Part shown: one piece after another, positions 18,269-26,367 of the stretch
Layout: each line of letters opens with the position of its first letter
Position numbering within the stretch: position 1 is the stretch's first letter
From: Nonomuraea jabiensis
GTDB taxonomy: Bacteria; Actinomycetota; Actinomycetes; Streptosporangiales; Streptosporangiaceae
Assembly: GCF_014204795.1 (NCBI RefSeq)
Contig: NZ_JACHMB010000001.1
Span: forward strand, 4,712,001-4,776,000
Length of the DNA stretch: 64,000 nt
Direction of reading: 5' to 3'
The notes under the pieces: generated by a model
What the model was told of the DNA's origin: nothing
Database searches by the model: none
Seen by the model: only the letters and a program-made list of their open reading frames with translations
Made by a program: the position numbers and the translations under genes

Positions 18269-18886
18269 TCAGGGGGTGGGTCTGAAGCGTGAGTGCTGCG
18301 CCAGGACCCAGTCAGTGGCGATGTCGGTTTCCGTGATGCGTCCGATCAGCGCCAGGGCCGAGCTGATGCTCTCCGGATCCTCCACGGGATCGTCGAGGAC
18401 GTCGTCATCGCTGATCTGGAAGCGCAGCCCGTCCATCAGGTGATCGAGCGCGTGCGGATCGTCGCCGGACCGTTTTTAGTTCTCGGGCGAGAGCGGGTCG
18501 AAGGAGACGACCGTGCGCCCGTCGCGGGCGTAATCGAAGTAGGCGTTGTAGTTGATGTCCATGGAGAGGCCGAGGGCCTGACGGCCGCCTTCGGAGACGG
18601 AGCGGGGGAACTCGCCGGGGCAGTGCGCCGGCACGATGCCGATCCAGCCGTTGACCTCGGCCACCCAGCGGGACTGGTCGTCGATGGCGTGGTCGAGGAT
18701 CTCGCTCAGATGGCACGGGGTTCGGGTGGCGAGGTCCAGGTGGAAGGTGCGGGCGAGGGAGTCGAGGTCCGCGCCCTTGATCCACATGGCGCTGAATCCG
18801 AGCGCCCACAGGCTCATGTCGCCATCGAGCCCCTCGGTGAAGATGGTCGAGACCAGAAGGTCGTGCAGGTAGGTCGGTGACTGCAT
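18269..18886 (-). pseudogene. DUF6461-like protein gene interrupted by an in-frame stop
   Basis: From the ATG at 18886 (GAGG upstream) the frame runs 136 codons to a TAA at 18476-18478, ending VVSFDPLSPEN. The same frame then continues for 69 more sense codons (KRSGDDPHALDHLMDGLRFQ onward) to a TGA at 18269-18271. The total of about 206 codons matches the roughly 200-residue size of DUF6461-like actinobacterial proteins, whose C-terminal helical part sits after the FDPL motif. This looks like a nonsense substitution or a sequencing error next to a run of five T at 18473-18477. Downstream of an 8-bp gap from the membrane-protein gene. Function unknown. Confidence 0.7.
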
Positions 18887-18894
18887 GGCCAGCC

Positions 18895-19527
18895 TCAACC
18901 CTGGGGCGGGGACAGGCGCGCGAGCTGCCGGTCGTGCAGGCGGGTCAGGAGCAGGAGGGACGTGACGGCGCCGATGAGGGCGCAGGCCATGTCCCACTGG
19001 GTGTCCCACTGGTCGCCCTGGACGGCGAGGAAGGCGTCGGCCGCCTCCCCGGCCGCGAGCGCCGCCCACCACTCCAGCAGCTCGAAGAAGGCGCTGAAGG
19101 CCAGGCAGACGCAGACGGTCAGCGGGGCCAGCCACGCGCTGCCGCGCAGGGGAGAGGTCCGCACCAGCACCTCACGGACCAGGATCGCAGGCACGAACCC
19201 CTGCACCAGATGGCCGACGCGGTCATAAGGGTTGCGCGACAGCGCCAGCACGTCCTGCAGCCAGTGCCCGAACGGAACCCGCGCATAGGTGTAGTGACCC
19301 CCGACGATCAGAACCAGCGCGTGTACGGCCAGCAGGCAGCACAGCAGCGTGGTGAGCGGGAAGCGCCGCCAGAGCACCACCAGGAGCGGCAGACCGCCGA
19401 TCACCCAGAAGGTCTCCAGGAGCCAGGTGAGCCGGTCATAGGGGCGCAGACCCGACACGACCAGAGCCAGGAGCACCACGGCGGCCAGGACCATGGGCAG
19501 CCGCCGGGCGGCGGAAGCGGGAGTCAT
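18895..19527 (-). CDS. DUF2238/YjdF-like integral membrane protein
   Basis: A 210-residue protein with about five to six hydrophobic segments and the family signature RNPYDRVGHLVQGFVPAILVRE, plus FFELLEWWAAL and DTQWDMACALIGA. E. coli YjdF belongs to this family; its function is unknown. The ATG at 19527 is preceded by GAGG. It sits directly upstream of the broken DUF6461-like gene, probably co-transcribed. Confidence 0.85.
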   Translation of the reverse strand: MTPASAARRLPMVLAAVVLLALVVSGLRPYDRLTWLLETFWVIGGLPLLVVLWRRFPLTTLLCCLLAVHALVLIVGGHYTYARVPFGHWLQDVLALSRNPYDRVGHLVQGFVPAILVREVLVRTSPLRGSAWLAPLTVCVCLAFSAFFELLEWWAALAAGEAADAFLAVQGDQWDTQWDMACALIGAVTSLLLLTRLHDRQLARLSPPQG

Positions 19528-19647
19528 GCGATCAGCCTCGAAAGCGGTGGGGGGTGAGGTTCGGCCGCCCGAGGTCCGGATCCGTGGAACAGGCGTCCTC
19601 GTGGACATCCGTCGTGCGCCCACAGACTATCCAGGCGGCACCGGCGT

Positions 19648-20340
19648 TCAGTACATCTTCGTGGTGGTGCGCTGGACGGCGCCGGGGGTCAGGCGGACGT
19701 GGTTGGCGGTGACCCGGTGGCCGCGGGTGTCGGTGACCCGTACGGAGAAGGGGCCCTGGCCCGCGCCGGACTCGGCGACCCAGTAGTTGTAGTCGGCCCT
19801 GGCCAGCTTGCGCCACGCGCCGCCGGCGGTCTTCACCTCGACCGAGGCGAGCGGGTTGCCGTGGTCGATGACCAGCAGGGCCAGCCACCACTGCGACGAC
19901 CCCTCCTTGACGCGGAAGGAGAGCGGTCTGCTGAGCTTCGGGTTGGCGGCCGGTCTGTAGGTGACCCCGACCATGCCCCTGCCGGGGGCCGCGACGCGGG
20001 CGAAGGCCTTGCGGCTGAGGTCGATGTGCCCGGCGGGGCACTCCGGGCACTGGTCGACGACCTTGACCTGCACGGAGCCCCTTGGCCCGGTGACGGTCAG
20101 GTAGCCGCCGCAGGCGCCCGCGGCGCGGTACTCGCGGCGGGAGAGCGCGACGTAGAGGCCGCCGGCGGGAGGCGACGGATAGGAGCAGTTGCCGCCCCCG
20201 GACCGGAGTTCGTAGAAGGTCGCCTTACCGCTGGTCGCCGCGGTGCTCTTCCCGCTCCGGTCGGGTTCGGCCAGGGCGGAGGCAGGCAGGAGCGAGGTCG
20301 CGGCGAGCGCGGCGGCGAGAACGGCCGGTAAGGGTCGCAT
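19648..20340 (-). CDS. Secreted bacterial expansin
   Basis: A 230-residue exported protein: signal peptide ending SALA-EP (residue 24), a double-psi beta-barrel domain with the expansin/RlpA hallmark VVDQCPECPAGHIDLSRKAF, then a C-terminal beta-sandwich resembling CBM63 (WWLALLVIDHGNPLASVEVK). Bacterial expansins loosen cellulose-containing walls without hydrolysis and fit a plant-biomass lifestyle. Several Cys residues in the barrel may form disulphides. It stands alone, 120 bp from the membrane-protein gene, and is divergent from the small exported protein at 20489. Confidence 0.88.
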   Translation of the reverse strand: MRPLPAVLAAALAATSLLPASALAEPDRSGKSTAATSGKATFYELRSGGGNCSYPSPPAGGLYVALSRREYRAAGACGGYLTVTGPRGSVQVKVVDQCPECPAGHIDLSRKAFARVAAPGRGMVGVTYRPAANPKLSRPLSFRVKEGSSQWWLALLVIDHGNPLASVEVKTAGGAWRKLARADYNYWVAESGAGQGPFSVRVTDTRGHRVTANHVRLTPGAVQRTTTKMY

Positions 20341-20488
20341 TCAGGTGTTCCTCTCATATGTGATGGATGCGACAGTAGCGAAATCGGTATATCTCAGTAC
20401 GGTAAAGCGGCAGATCTTCCGTGATATGTCCGGGAAATAGCCGGTTATTGCCCTGGATGTTGGGGCAGCGCCAATCGACACTCGCGTC

Positions 20489-20866
20489 ATGAAATCGATG
20501 ACGAAAGCACTGCTCGCCGGATCGGCGCTGGCCTGCCTGACGGTGGCGGGCACGACGGGCACGACGGGCACGGCGTACGCGGCCACCGGACGGCTGACGT
20601 TGTTCAGCGGGACCGCCGGCGTCAGCTTCATCTACGAGACCTGCCAGCCGCCCCGGGATCACCCGGTAGAGCTGTACCTGGCCGACACGTTCGACAACCA
20701 GCCGGCTCCCGGCTGCCAGGTCGTGCTCACCAGCCGTACGGGGGCGAGCCAGGTGCTCTGCGTAGGGCGCGGAAGCCTGCCGCCCGAGCTCCGCCAGGTG
20801 CTTCGCGTCCGGATCCAGCCGGGCACGGCCCCGCCGTGCGCCTACGGGCCGGCCGCGGGCAGCTGA
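20489..20866 (+). CDS. Small exported protein of unknown function
   Basis: 125 residues with a clear Sec signal (KALLAGSALACLTVAG, cleavage near AYA-AT at residue 31), leaving a mature protein of about 94 residues with four cysteines. I do not recognise the family. The signal region holds a short GTT repeat (GTTGTTGTAY). Its last 25 bp overlap the end of the convergent NB-ARC regulator gene. Confidence 0.7.
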   Translation: MKSMTKALLAGSALACLTVAGTTGTTGTAYAATGRLTLFSGTAGVSFIYETCQPPRDHPVELYLADTFDNQPAPGCQVVLTSRTGASQVLCVGRGSLPPELRQVLRVRIQPGTAPPCAYGPAAGS

Positions 20867-23373
20867 TGCGAATCGGCTGATGCCAGGTGGGCGCTGATGC
20901 TCTCGATGTCCACCCCGGTCTCCTCGGTCCGGTCGATGCCGAGGGCCGACAGGATGGTCAGGGCCTCGGCCCAGTGGCGCCGGGCGCGGTCGGGCCGGCC
21001 GAGCGCGGCGTGGGCGTGGGCGAGGCCGTCGTGGGCGCGGGCCTGGTCGCTCGGCTGGCGCAGGTCCGAGGCCAGGAGCAGCGCCTGGCGGTGGCAGTCG
21101 AGCGCCTGGTCGGCCTCGCCGAGGGCGTGCTGCAGCCGGCCCATGCCGTGCAGGGCCTCGAACTGCCAGTTGCTGTTGCCGATCTCGCAGGCCAGGCGGA
21201 GGGCCTGCTCGTAGCAGTCGTACGCCTCCGCGTACCGCCCCTGGAAGCGGTGCAGGTGGCCCAGGCCGTTGAGGCTGTCGAGCTCGCCGAGCCGGTGCCC
21301 GGTGCCGCGGGCCAGGCCCAGGGCCCGCGTGAAGTAGTCGGTGGCCGGGCCGTGCGCGTCCTGCCCGAGGTGGATGAAGCCGATGCCGAGCAGCGCCCGT
21401 AACTCGCCGGTGCGGTGGCCGATCGAGCGGGCGAGGACGAGCGCCCGCGCCAGCTCGTCGGCGCTGCGCTCGTACCACCCCATGATCCGGTGGACGTTGC
21501 CGGCGGCGATCAACGCGTCCAGCTCACCCGTACGGTGACCGATCGCGCGGGCGATGTCCAGCGCCTGCGCGAAGTGCTCGGCGGCCCGCGCGTACTCTCC
21601 CTGGAAGCCGCGGACCATGCCGATGCCGTTCAGCGCCCGTAACTCGCCCGCCCGATGGCCGATGGCGCAGGCGATGGCCAGCGCGCGGGAGGAGTCCTCC
21701 AGAGCCGCTTCGTACCGGCACTGCATCTGACGGATCTCGCCGAGCCCGAGAAGGGCCTCCAGCTCGCCCGTACGGTATTCGGCGGCCCTGGCCGCCGACA
21801 GCGCCCGCTCCAGGAGCGTCTCGGCCTCGGCATAGCGGCCGCGGGTGCGCAGGCACCGGTGCAGGGTGGCCGACAGGTGCCGGACGTGTTCGGAGAAGCC
21901 GTGCTCGGCGGCCAGCTGCGCGAGGCTGAGCAGGTTGGACAGCTCGGCCTCGAGCCACGCGGCGGCGTCGGCCACCGCGGGCGGCGCCACCTCGCCCGGC
22001 GCCAGACGCGGCCGCATGTCCGCCTCGTAGGGATAGAGCAGGTCCATCGCCGCCGAGGCCGCGCGGCTGTAGTGGTTCAGCAGCCGCGCCGACGCGGCGC
22101 GCCGGTCGGGCTCGGGCTCCTCGTCGGCGGCCCGTTCGGCGGCGTGTGACCTGATCAGGTCGTGGAACCGGTAGCGGCCGGGGACCGGCTCCTGCAGCAG
22201 GTGAACCTCCAGCAGCCGGTCCAGCAGCGTCGAGGCCCGCTTGGCGGTGGTGGCCAGCAGCGCGGCGGCCGCGTCGGGCGCGAGGTCCACGCCGGGGTGC
22301 AGCCCCAGCAGCCGGTACGCCCGCCGCTCGGCGGCGGTGAGCTCCTGGTAGGACAGGTCGAGCGCGGCGGTGACGCTGTGCTGCCCGGCCCGCAGCTCGC
22401 TCAGCAGGTGCTGGTGCTCCTCCAGCCGCTGCAGCAGATGCCGCACGCTCCAGGCCGGATGGGCCTTCAGCCGGGCCGCGGCCAGGCGGATGGCCAGCGG
22501 CAACAGCCCGCACCGCCGTACGACCGCGGCCAGCACCTCCCGCGGCACGTCCGCGACCCGCTCCTCGCCGGCGGTGCGGGTGAACAGGGCGATCGCGTCC
22601 GCGAGCGGCAGCACGTCGACCGACACCGTACGCGCGTCGTCCAGCCCCACCAGCCGCCGCCGGCTCGTCACCAGCACCAGGCAGCCGCCCGCCCCCGGCA
22701 GCAGCGGCCGCACCTGGGCCTCGTCGGCGGCGTTGTCCAGGACGATCAGCATCTTCCGGTCGGCCAGCACGCTGCGATAGAGCGCGGCCCGGTCGTCGAG
22801 GTGCTGCGGAATCGACTCCCCGGGCACGCCCAGCACCCCCAGCACGCGGGCGAGCGCGTCGGCCGGGTCCGCCGCGGCCATGCCCCGCGTGTAGCCGTGC
22901 AGGTCGACGAACAGATCACCGTCGGGAAAGCGAGGAGCGAGCCGGTGGGCGGCGTGCACGGCCAGCGCGGTCTTGCCCACCCCCGCCATGCCGTCGATGG
23001 CGGTGACCACCACCGTGGCCGCGTCACCGACGTGGTCGAGAGCGGCCAGCTCCCGTGCCCGGCCGACGAACGCCGCCGCGTCGGCGGGCAGCTGCCGCGG
23101 TGTCGGCCGCGCGCTCTCCTGCAGGCCGTTCGCGGCGCGGGTCAGCACGGACACCTCCGCGGCGTTCAGGCCCAGCGCCTCGGCCAGCGACCGCACCGAC
23201 GCGCTGCGCGGCCGCCGCAGCTCGTCGGCCTCCAACCGGCGGACGGTACGGACGTTGAGCCCCGCCCGCGCCGCCACCTGCTCCTGAGTCAGCAGCGCCC
23301 GCTCACGCCAGCTCCGTAACAACTCGCCCAGGCCCGCGCCCACCGGACGCCCGTCGCCTGCTCCTGACGGCAT
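20842..23373 (-). CDS. HTH / NB-ARC / TPR signal-transduction ATPase regulator
   Basis: An 843-residue STAND-type regulator. An XRE-type HTH (about 12-75, LLTQEQVAARAGLNVRTVRR) is followed by an NB-ARC ATPase with Walker A GMAGVGKTA (128-136), Walker B KMLIVLDNA (207-215) and GLLPLAIRL, and about eight TPR units with a 40-residue period from about 470 to 815 (recurring AIGHRTGEL). This is the AfsR/SARP-like architecture without the BTAD domain. Ligand or protein binding to the TPRs is thought to license ATP-dependent oligomerisation. Target genes are unknown. It is followed downstream on the same strand by the two-component regulator gene. Confidence 0.92.
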   Translation of the reverse strand: MPSGAGDGRPVGAGLGELLRSWRERALLTQEQVAARAGLNVRTVRRLEADELRRPRSASVRSLAEALGLNAAEVSVLTRAANGLQESARPTPRQLPADAAAFVGRARELAALDHVGDAATVVVTAIDGMAGVGKTALAVHAAHRLAPRFPDGDLFVDLHGYTRGMAAADPADALARVLGVLGVPGESIPQHLDDRAALYRSVLADRKMLIVLDNAADEAQVRPLLPGAGGCLVLVTSRRRLVGLDDARTVSVDVLPLADAIALFTRTAGEERVADVPREVLAAVVRRCGLLPLAIRLAAARLKAHPAWSVRHLLQRLEEHQHLLSELRAGQHSVTAALDLSYQELTAAERRAYRLLGLHPGVDLAPDAAAALLATTAKRASTLLDRLLEVHLLQEPVPGRYRFHDLIRSHAAERAADEEPEPDRRAASARLLNHYSRAASAAMDLLYPYEADMRPRLAPGEVAPPAVADAAAWLEAELSNLLSLAQLAAEHGFSEHVRHLSATLHRCLRTRGRYAEAETLLERALSAARAAEYRTGELEALLGLGEIRQMQCRYEAALEDSSRALAIACAIGHRAGELRALNGIGMVRGFQGEYARAAEHFAQALDIARAIGHRTGELDALIAAGNVHRIMGWYERSADELARALVLARSIGHRTGELRALLGIGFIHLGQDAHGPATDYFTRALGLARGTGHRLGELDSLNGLGHLHRFQGRYAEAYDCYEQALRLACEIGNSNWQFEALHGMGRLQHALGEADQALDCHRQALLLASDLRQPSDQARAHDGLAHAHAALGRPDRARRHWAEALTILSALGIDRTEETGVDIESISAHLASADSHQLPAAGP

Positions 23374-23457
23374 GAACCCATCTCCCCGTGGTCAGCTGTC
23401 CGGATCACGAATGAGCCTATGCCATTCTCCACCGGCCCGCTGGCCCCGGCGCAGGCG

Positions 23458-24090
23458 CTACAGGAGGTTGTCGCGGGCGTAGGCGGCGGCCTCCGTGCGG
23501 TTGCGGACGCCGATCTTGGCGAACGCGTTGTTGATGTGCGTCTTGACCGTCGTCTCCGCGATGAAGAGCGCCGAGCCGATCTCCGCGTTGCTCAGACCTC
23601 CGGCGACGAGCCTCAGCACCTCGACCTCCCGTACGGTCAGCCCGTCGGGACACGCCGAGACCGGCGGCGGCGCGGCGCGGGACAGCGCGTCCACCAGCCG
23701 GCGGGACACCGCGGCCGAGAACGTCGACTGCCCGGCGGCGGCCGAGCGCAGGGCGGCGGCGATCTCCGCGCGCCCGGCGTCCTTGGTGAGGTAGCCGCAG
23801 GCCCCGGCCAGCAGGGCGGAGTCCACGGACCGGTCGTCGTCGTACGTCGTCAGCACCACGACGGCCACCTCCGGATGCGCGCGGGAGATCCGCCGCGTGG
23901 CCTCGACGCCGTCCATCACGGGCATGCGCAGGTCCATGAGCACGACGTCGGGGCGCAGCTCGGCCACCAGGCGCAGGGCCTGTTCGCCGTCCCCGGCGTC
24001 GCCCACCACCTCCACGTCGTCGACCAGGTCCAGCAGCGCCACCAGGCCCTCGCGCATGAGCTGCTGGTCGTCCACGACCAGGACCTTCAT
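23458..24090 (-). CDS. LuxR/NarL-family response regulator
   Basis: 210 residues: receiver domain with D53 in VVLMDLRMPVMDG, Thr in VLTTYDDD and Lys in YLTKDAG, then a LuxR HTH (LTVREVEVLRLVAGGLSNAE, TTVKTHINNAFAKIGVRNR). The ATG at 24090 overlaps the kinase stop by 4 bp, so kinase and regulator are translationally coupled. Confidence 0.95.
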   Translation of the reverse strand: MKVLVVDDQQLMREGLVALLDLVDDVEVVGDAGDGEQALRLVAELRPDVVLMDLRMPVMDGVEATRRISRAHPEVAVVVLTTYDDDRSVDSALLAGACGYLTKDAGRAEIAAALRSAAAGQSTFSAAVSRRLVDALSRAAPPPVSACPDGLTVREVEVLRLVAGGLSNAEIGSALFIAETTVKTHINNAFAKIGVRNRTEAAAYARDNLL

Positions 24091-25187
24091 TCCGGCACCT
24101 CCGCGCGTACCTCCCACAGGCCGCCCGACGGTCCCGCGCTCAGGGTCCCGCCCGCGAGCGCCAGCCGCTCGCGCATGCCCTGCAGCCCGTGGCCGGACGA
24201 CGCGCCCGCGCCCGCGTACGGATTGCGCACCACCAGCCGGACGGCGCCCTCACCGTAGCCGATCTCGACCGTGACCGGCTCGCCCGGCGCGTGCTTGGCG
24301 GCGTTGGTCAGCGCCTCGCGTGCCGTGCGCAGCAGGCAGACCTCCGCCGCCGGGGTGATCGGCCGCCGCGTGCCGGTCGTACGCAGCTCGGCCGGCACCT
24401 CGTGGTCCCTGCGGTGCTCGGTGACCAGCAGGCTCAGCGCGTCGGGCAGCGGCGGCACGTCCTCGCGCAGCGCCGCCACCGCCGAGCGGGCCTCGACCAG
24501 CCCTTCCCTGGCCAGCGCCCGCGCTCTGCGGACGCGTGCCACCGCCCCCTCCACGTCGCCCCGCTCGGTGAGCATGACCTCGGCGACCTCCAGCTGCACC
24601 CCCAGGGCGCCGAGGGAGTGCGCGAGCACGTCGTGGAGCTCCCTGGCGATGCGGGTCCGCTCGTCGAGCGCCATGGCCCTGGCCCGGTCGTGCTGGGCCT
24701 GCCGGTACTGGCGCCGCTGCAGCGCGAAGAGCACGGTGAGCATCACGACCGTCCCGCGGACCACCATCGCCGATCGCGGCTGCTCCCACCACAGCAGGCT
24801 GCCGATCATGAGCACCAGGTCGGTCACGGTGACCGCGGCGATCGCCGCCATGCTCGGCGTCATGTGCGCCGCGAACAGCAGCAACATCGCGAACACGAAC
24901 ACCGTGGGCGCCGGCTCGGCCGACCCCGACACCGCCGCCGCGACCGCGGAACCCGCGGCCAGCGCGGCCACGGCCACGCGCGGGAACCGGCCGTCGAGCA
25001 GGACGAAGGCCAGCCAGCACGCCATCGAGACGCCGAGCGCGGACCACAGCAGCGCGGGGACGCGATCGGGCTCGGCGGCCACCAGCGACCAGGCGAGGAC
25101 CAGGCTCAGCAGCAGCCTGACCAGGCGGCCGGTCTCGGGGTCGTCGGCCGCCAGGAGCCGTACGGCCCGCCCCCACACCTCCCGCAT
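24087..25187 (-). CDS. NarL-type sensor histidine kinase (HisKA_3)
   Basis: A 366-residue membrane kinase with about five to six N-terminal membrane segments, the HisKA_3 dimerisation motif RIARELHDVLAHSLGALG (phospho-His H185) and a C-terminal HATPase (EALTNAAKHAPGEPV, GHGLQGMRERL). No extracellular sensor domain is evident, so it may sense a membrane or partner signal. It starts 3 bp after the stop of a 64-residue membrane protein that may be a partner. Confidence 0.94.
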   Translation of the reverse strand: MREVWGRAVRLLAADDPETGRLVRLLLSLVLAWSLVAAEPDRVPALLWSALGVSMACWLAFVLLDGRFPRVAVAALAAGSAVAAAVSGSAEPAPTVFVFAMLLLFAAHMTPSMAAIAAVTVTDLVLMIGSLLWWEQPRSAMVVRGTVVMLTVLFALQRRQYRQAQHDRARAMALDERTRIARELHDVLAHSLGALGVQLEVAEVMLTERGDVEGAVARVRRARALAREGLVEARSAVAALREDVPPLPDALSLLVTEHRRDHEVPAELRTTGTRRPITPAAEVCLLRTAREALTNAAKHAPGEPVTVEIGYGEGAVRLVVRNPYAGAGASSGHGLQGMRERLALAGGTLSAGPSGGLWEVRAEVPE

Positions 25188-25190
25188 CGC

Positions 25191-25385
25191 CTAGCGCGAG
25201 TCCTTCAAGGTCAGAATCATGTCCACCAAGATAAGCCGGAAGGCCACGAATCCGACGACCACCAGCAGCGCCACGACCACGATCGCGAGCAGGAACTTGC
25301 CGTTCATCTTTCCCCCGTTGGCGTCCAGGAGCCGGTGCAGCAGTTCGAGCCAGAGGCTGCCCGGCCGTCCAGAGTGCTTGTCCAT
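25191..25385 (-). CDS. Small single-pass membrane protein upstream of the kinase
   Basis: 64 residues from the ATG at 25385: an amphipathic N-terminal part (LWLELLHRLLDANGGKMNG), one hydrophobic helix (FLLAIVVVALLVVVGFVAF) and a short basic tail. I do not recognise a family. The 3-bp gap to the kinase gene suggests coupled expression and perhaps a regulatory partner for a kinase that lacks a clear sensor domain. Confidence 0.6.
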   Translation of the reverse strand: MDKHSGRPGSLWLELLHRLLDANGGKMNGKFLLAIVVVALLVVVGFVAFRLILVDMILTLKDSR

Positions 25386-25471
25386 ACCCGGGACGGTAGG
25401 GACGGGGCGGGGTGGAGCGGCACCTCCGAAGGGTGGAGAGCGGGGTGGAGGCGCTCTGCCATGATGGGCCG

Positions 25472-26167
25472 ATGCCCCCACGGACTGCTTACCACGGCGC
25501 GCTCGGAGACCAGTTCGCCGAGCACGCCACCACGAGCCCGTACAACGCCTACGTCGACCGGCCGGCGATGCTGGAGCTCGCCGGTGACGTCGCCGGAGCG
25601 AGGGTGCTCGACGTCGGGTGCGGAGCCGGGCACTACGCGGCCGAGCTGCTGGCCCGCGGGGCCGAGGTGGTCGGCGTCGACGGCAGCGCCACGCTGCTGG
25701 GCCACGCGCGGGCGCGGGTGGGCGAGCGGGCCGAGCTCCTGCTGCACGACCTGGAGGAGCCGCTGGGCTTCGCCGATGACGGGTCGTTCGACGGGGCCGT
25801 GTGCGCGCTGGTGTTTCCCCACGTCACCCGTCGCGCGCAGTTGCTGGGCGAGCTGCGCCGGGTGCTGCGGCCCGGGGGGTGGCTCGTGGTCTCGACCGGC
25901 CATCCGACCGCCGACTGGCAGCACTTCGGGGGCTCGTACCATGCCGATGACTGGGTCGAGCTGCCCGTGGGCGACGGCCCGTTCTCCATCCGCTTCCAGC
26001 GGATGTCGCTGGAGGTCTTCCTGGGGGAGCTGCTGGCCGCCGGGTTCGTCCTGGAGCGGGTCGTCGAGCCGCGCCCGGTGTCCGCCCTGCGGGAGATCGA
26101 CGAGGCCGCCTACGACAAGCTGAACGAGCGGCCGTCCTTCCTCGCCGTCAGGCTCGTACGCCCCTGA
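25472..26167 (+). CDS. Class I SAM-dependent methyltransferase
   Basis: 231 residues, with motif I VLDVGCGAGHYAAELLARG (residues 45-63), the acidic end of strand 2 in VVGVDGS, motif II FDGAVCALVFPH and the post-III loop LRPGGWLVVSTGHP. It resembles the UbiE/SmtA-like small-molecule methyltransferases. The ATG at 25472 follows the start-proximal sequence of the divergent small membrane protein. Substrate unknown. Its end overlaps the convergent small membrane protein by 20 bp. Confidence 0.88.
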   Translation: MPPRTAYHGALGDQFAEHATTSPYNAYVDRPAMLELAGDVAGARVLDVGCGAGHYAAELLARGAEVVGVDGSATLLGHARARVGERAELLLHDLEEPLGFADDGSFDGAVCALVFPHVTRRAQLLGELRRVLRPGGWLVVSTGHPTADWQHFGGSYHADDWVELPVGDGPFSIRFQRMSLEVFLGELLAAGFVLERVVEPRPVSALREIDEAAYDKLNERPSFLAVRLVRP

Positions 26168-26351
26168 CCGCGGCCTCGCCGTCCTGAGGGGTCCGCCACA
26201 GGCCGGCCGCTGTCCCGGCGGAGCCGGCCGTGAGCAGGGCCGCGCCGAGCAGCGCCACCGGGCCGAGGTCCACGCCGGTGACCAGGAGGAGCGCGGCCTT
26301 CACCACACCCAGCCCGATGAGGAGGAAACGCAGCCATCGCGTGCTCATCAT
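26148..26351 (-). CDS. Small membrane protein of unknown function
   Basis: 67 residues with two hydrophobic stretches (FLLIGLGVVKAALLLVTGV and VALLGAALLTAGSAGTAAGL). No recognised family. It lies 16 bp downstream of the FAD monooxygenase and may be co-transcribed with it. The start could be the first or second of two adjacent ATG codons. Confidence 0.55.
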   Translation of the reverse strand: MMSTRWLRFLLIGLGVVKAALLLVTGVDLGPVALLGAALLTAGSAGTAAGLWRTPQDGEAAVRGVRA

Positions 26352-26367
26352 GGGGTCTTGGTCGCGG

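Noticed and set aside
20379..20394. GCGAAATCGGTATATC upstream of the expansin gene, resembling the locus A operator
   Set aside because: Only the first 11 of 16 bases match and the second half lacks the dyad, so it is likely coincidence, though a half-site cannot be excluded.
24189..26123. A 644-codon plus-strand frame opposite the histidine kinase
   Set aside because: His/Arg/Gln-rich antisense translation; the kinase and regulator genes on the minus strand have all catalytic motifs.
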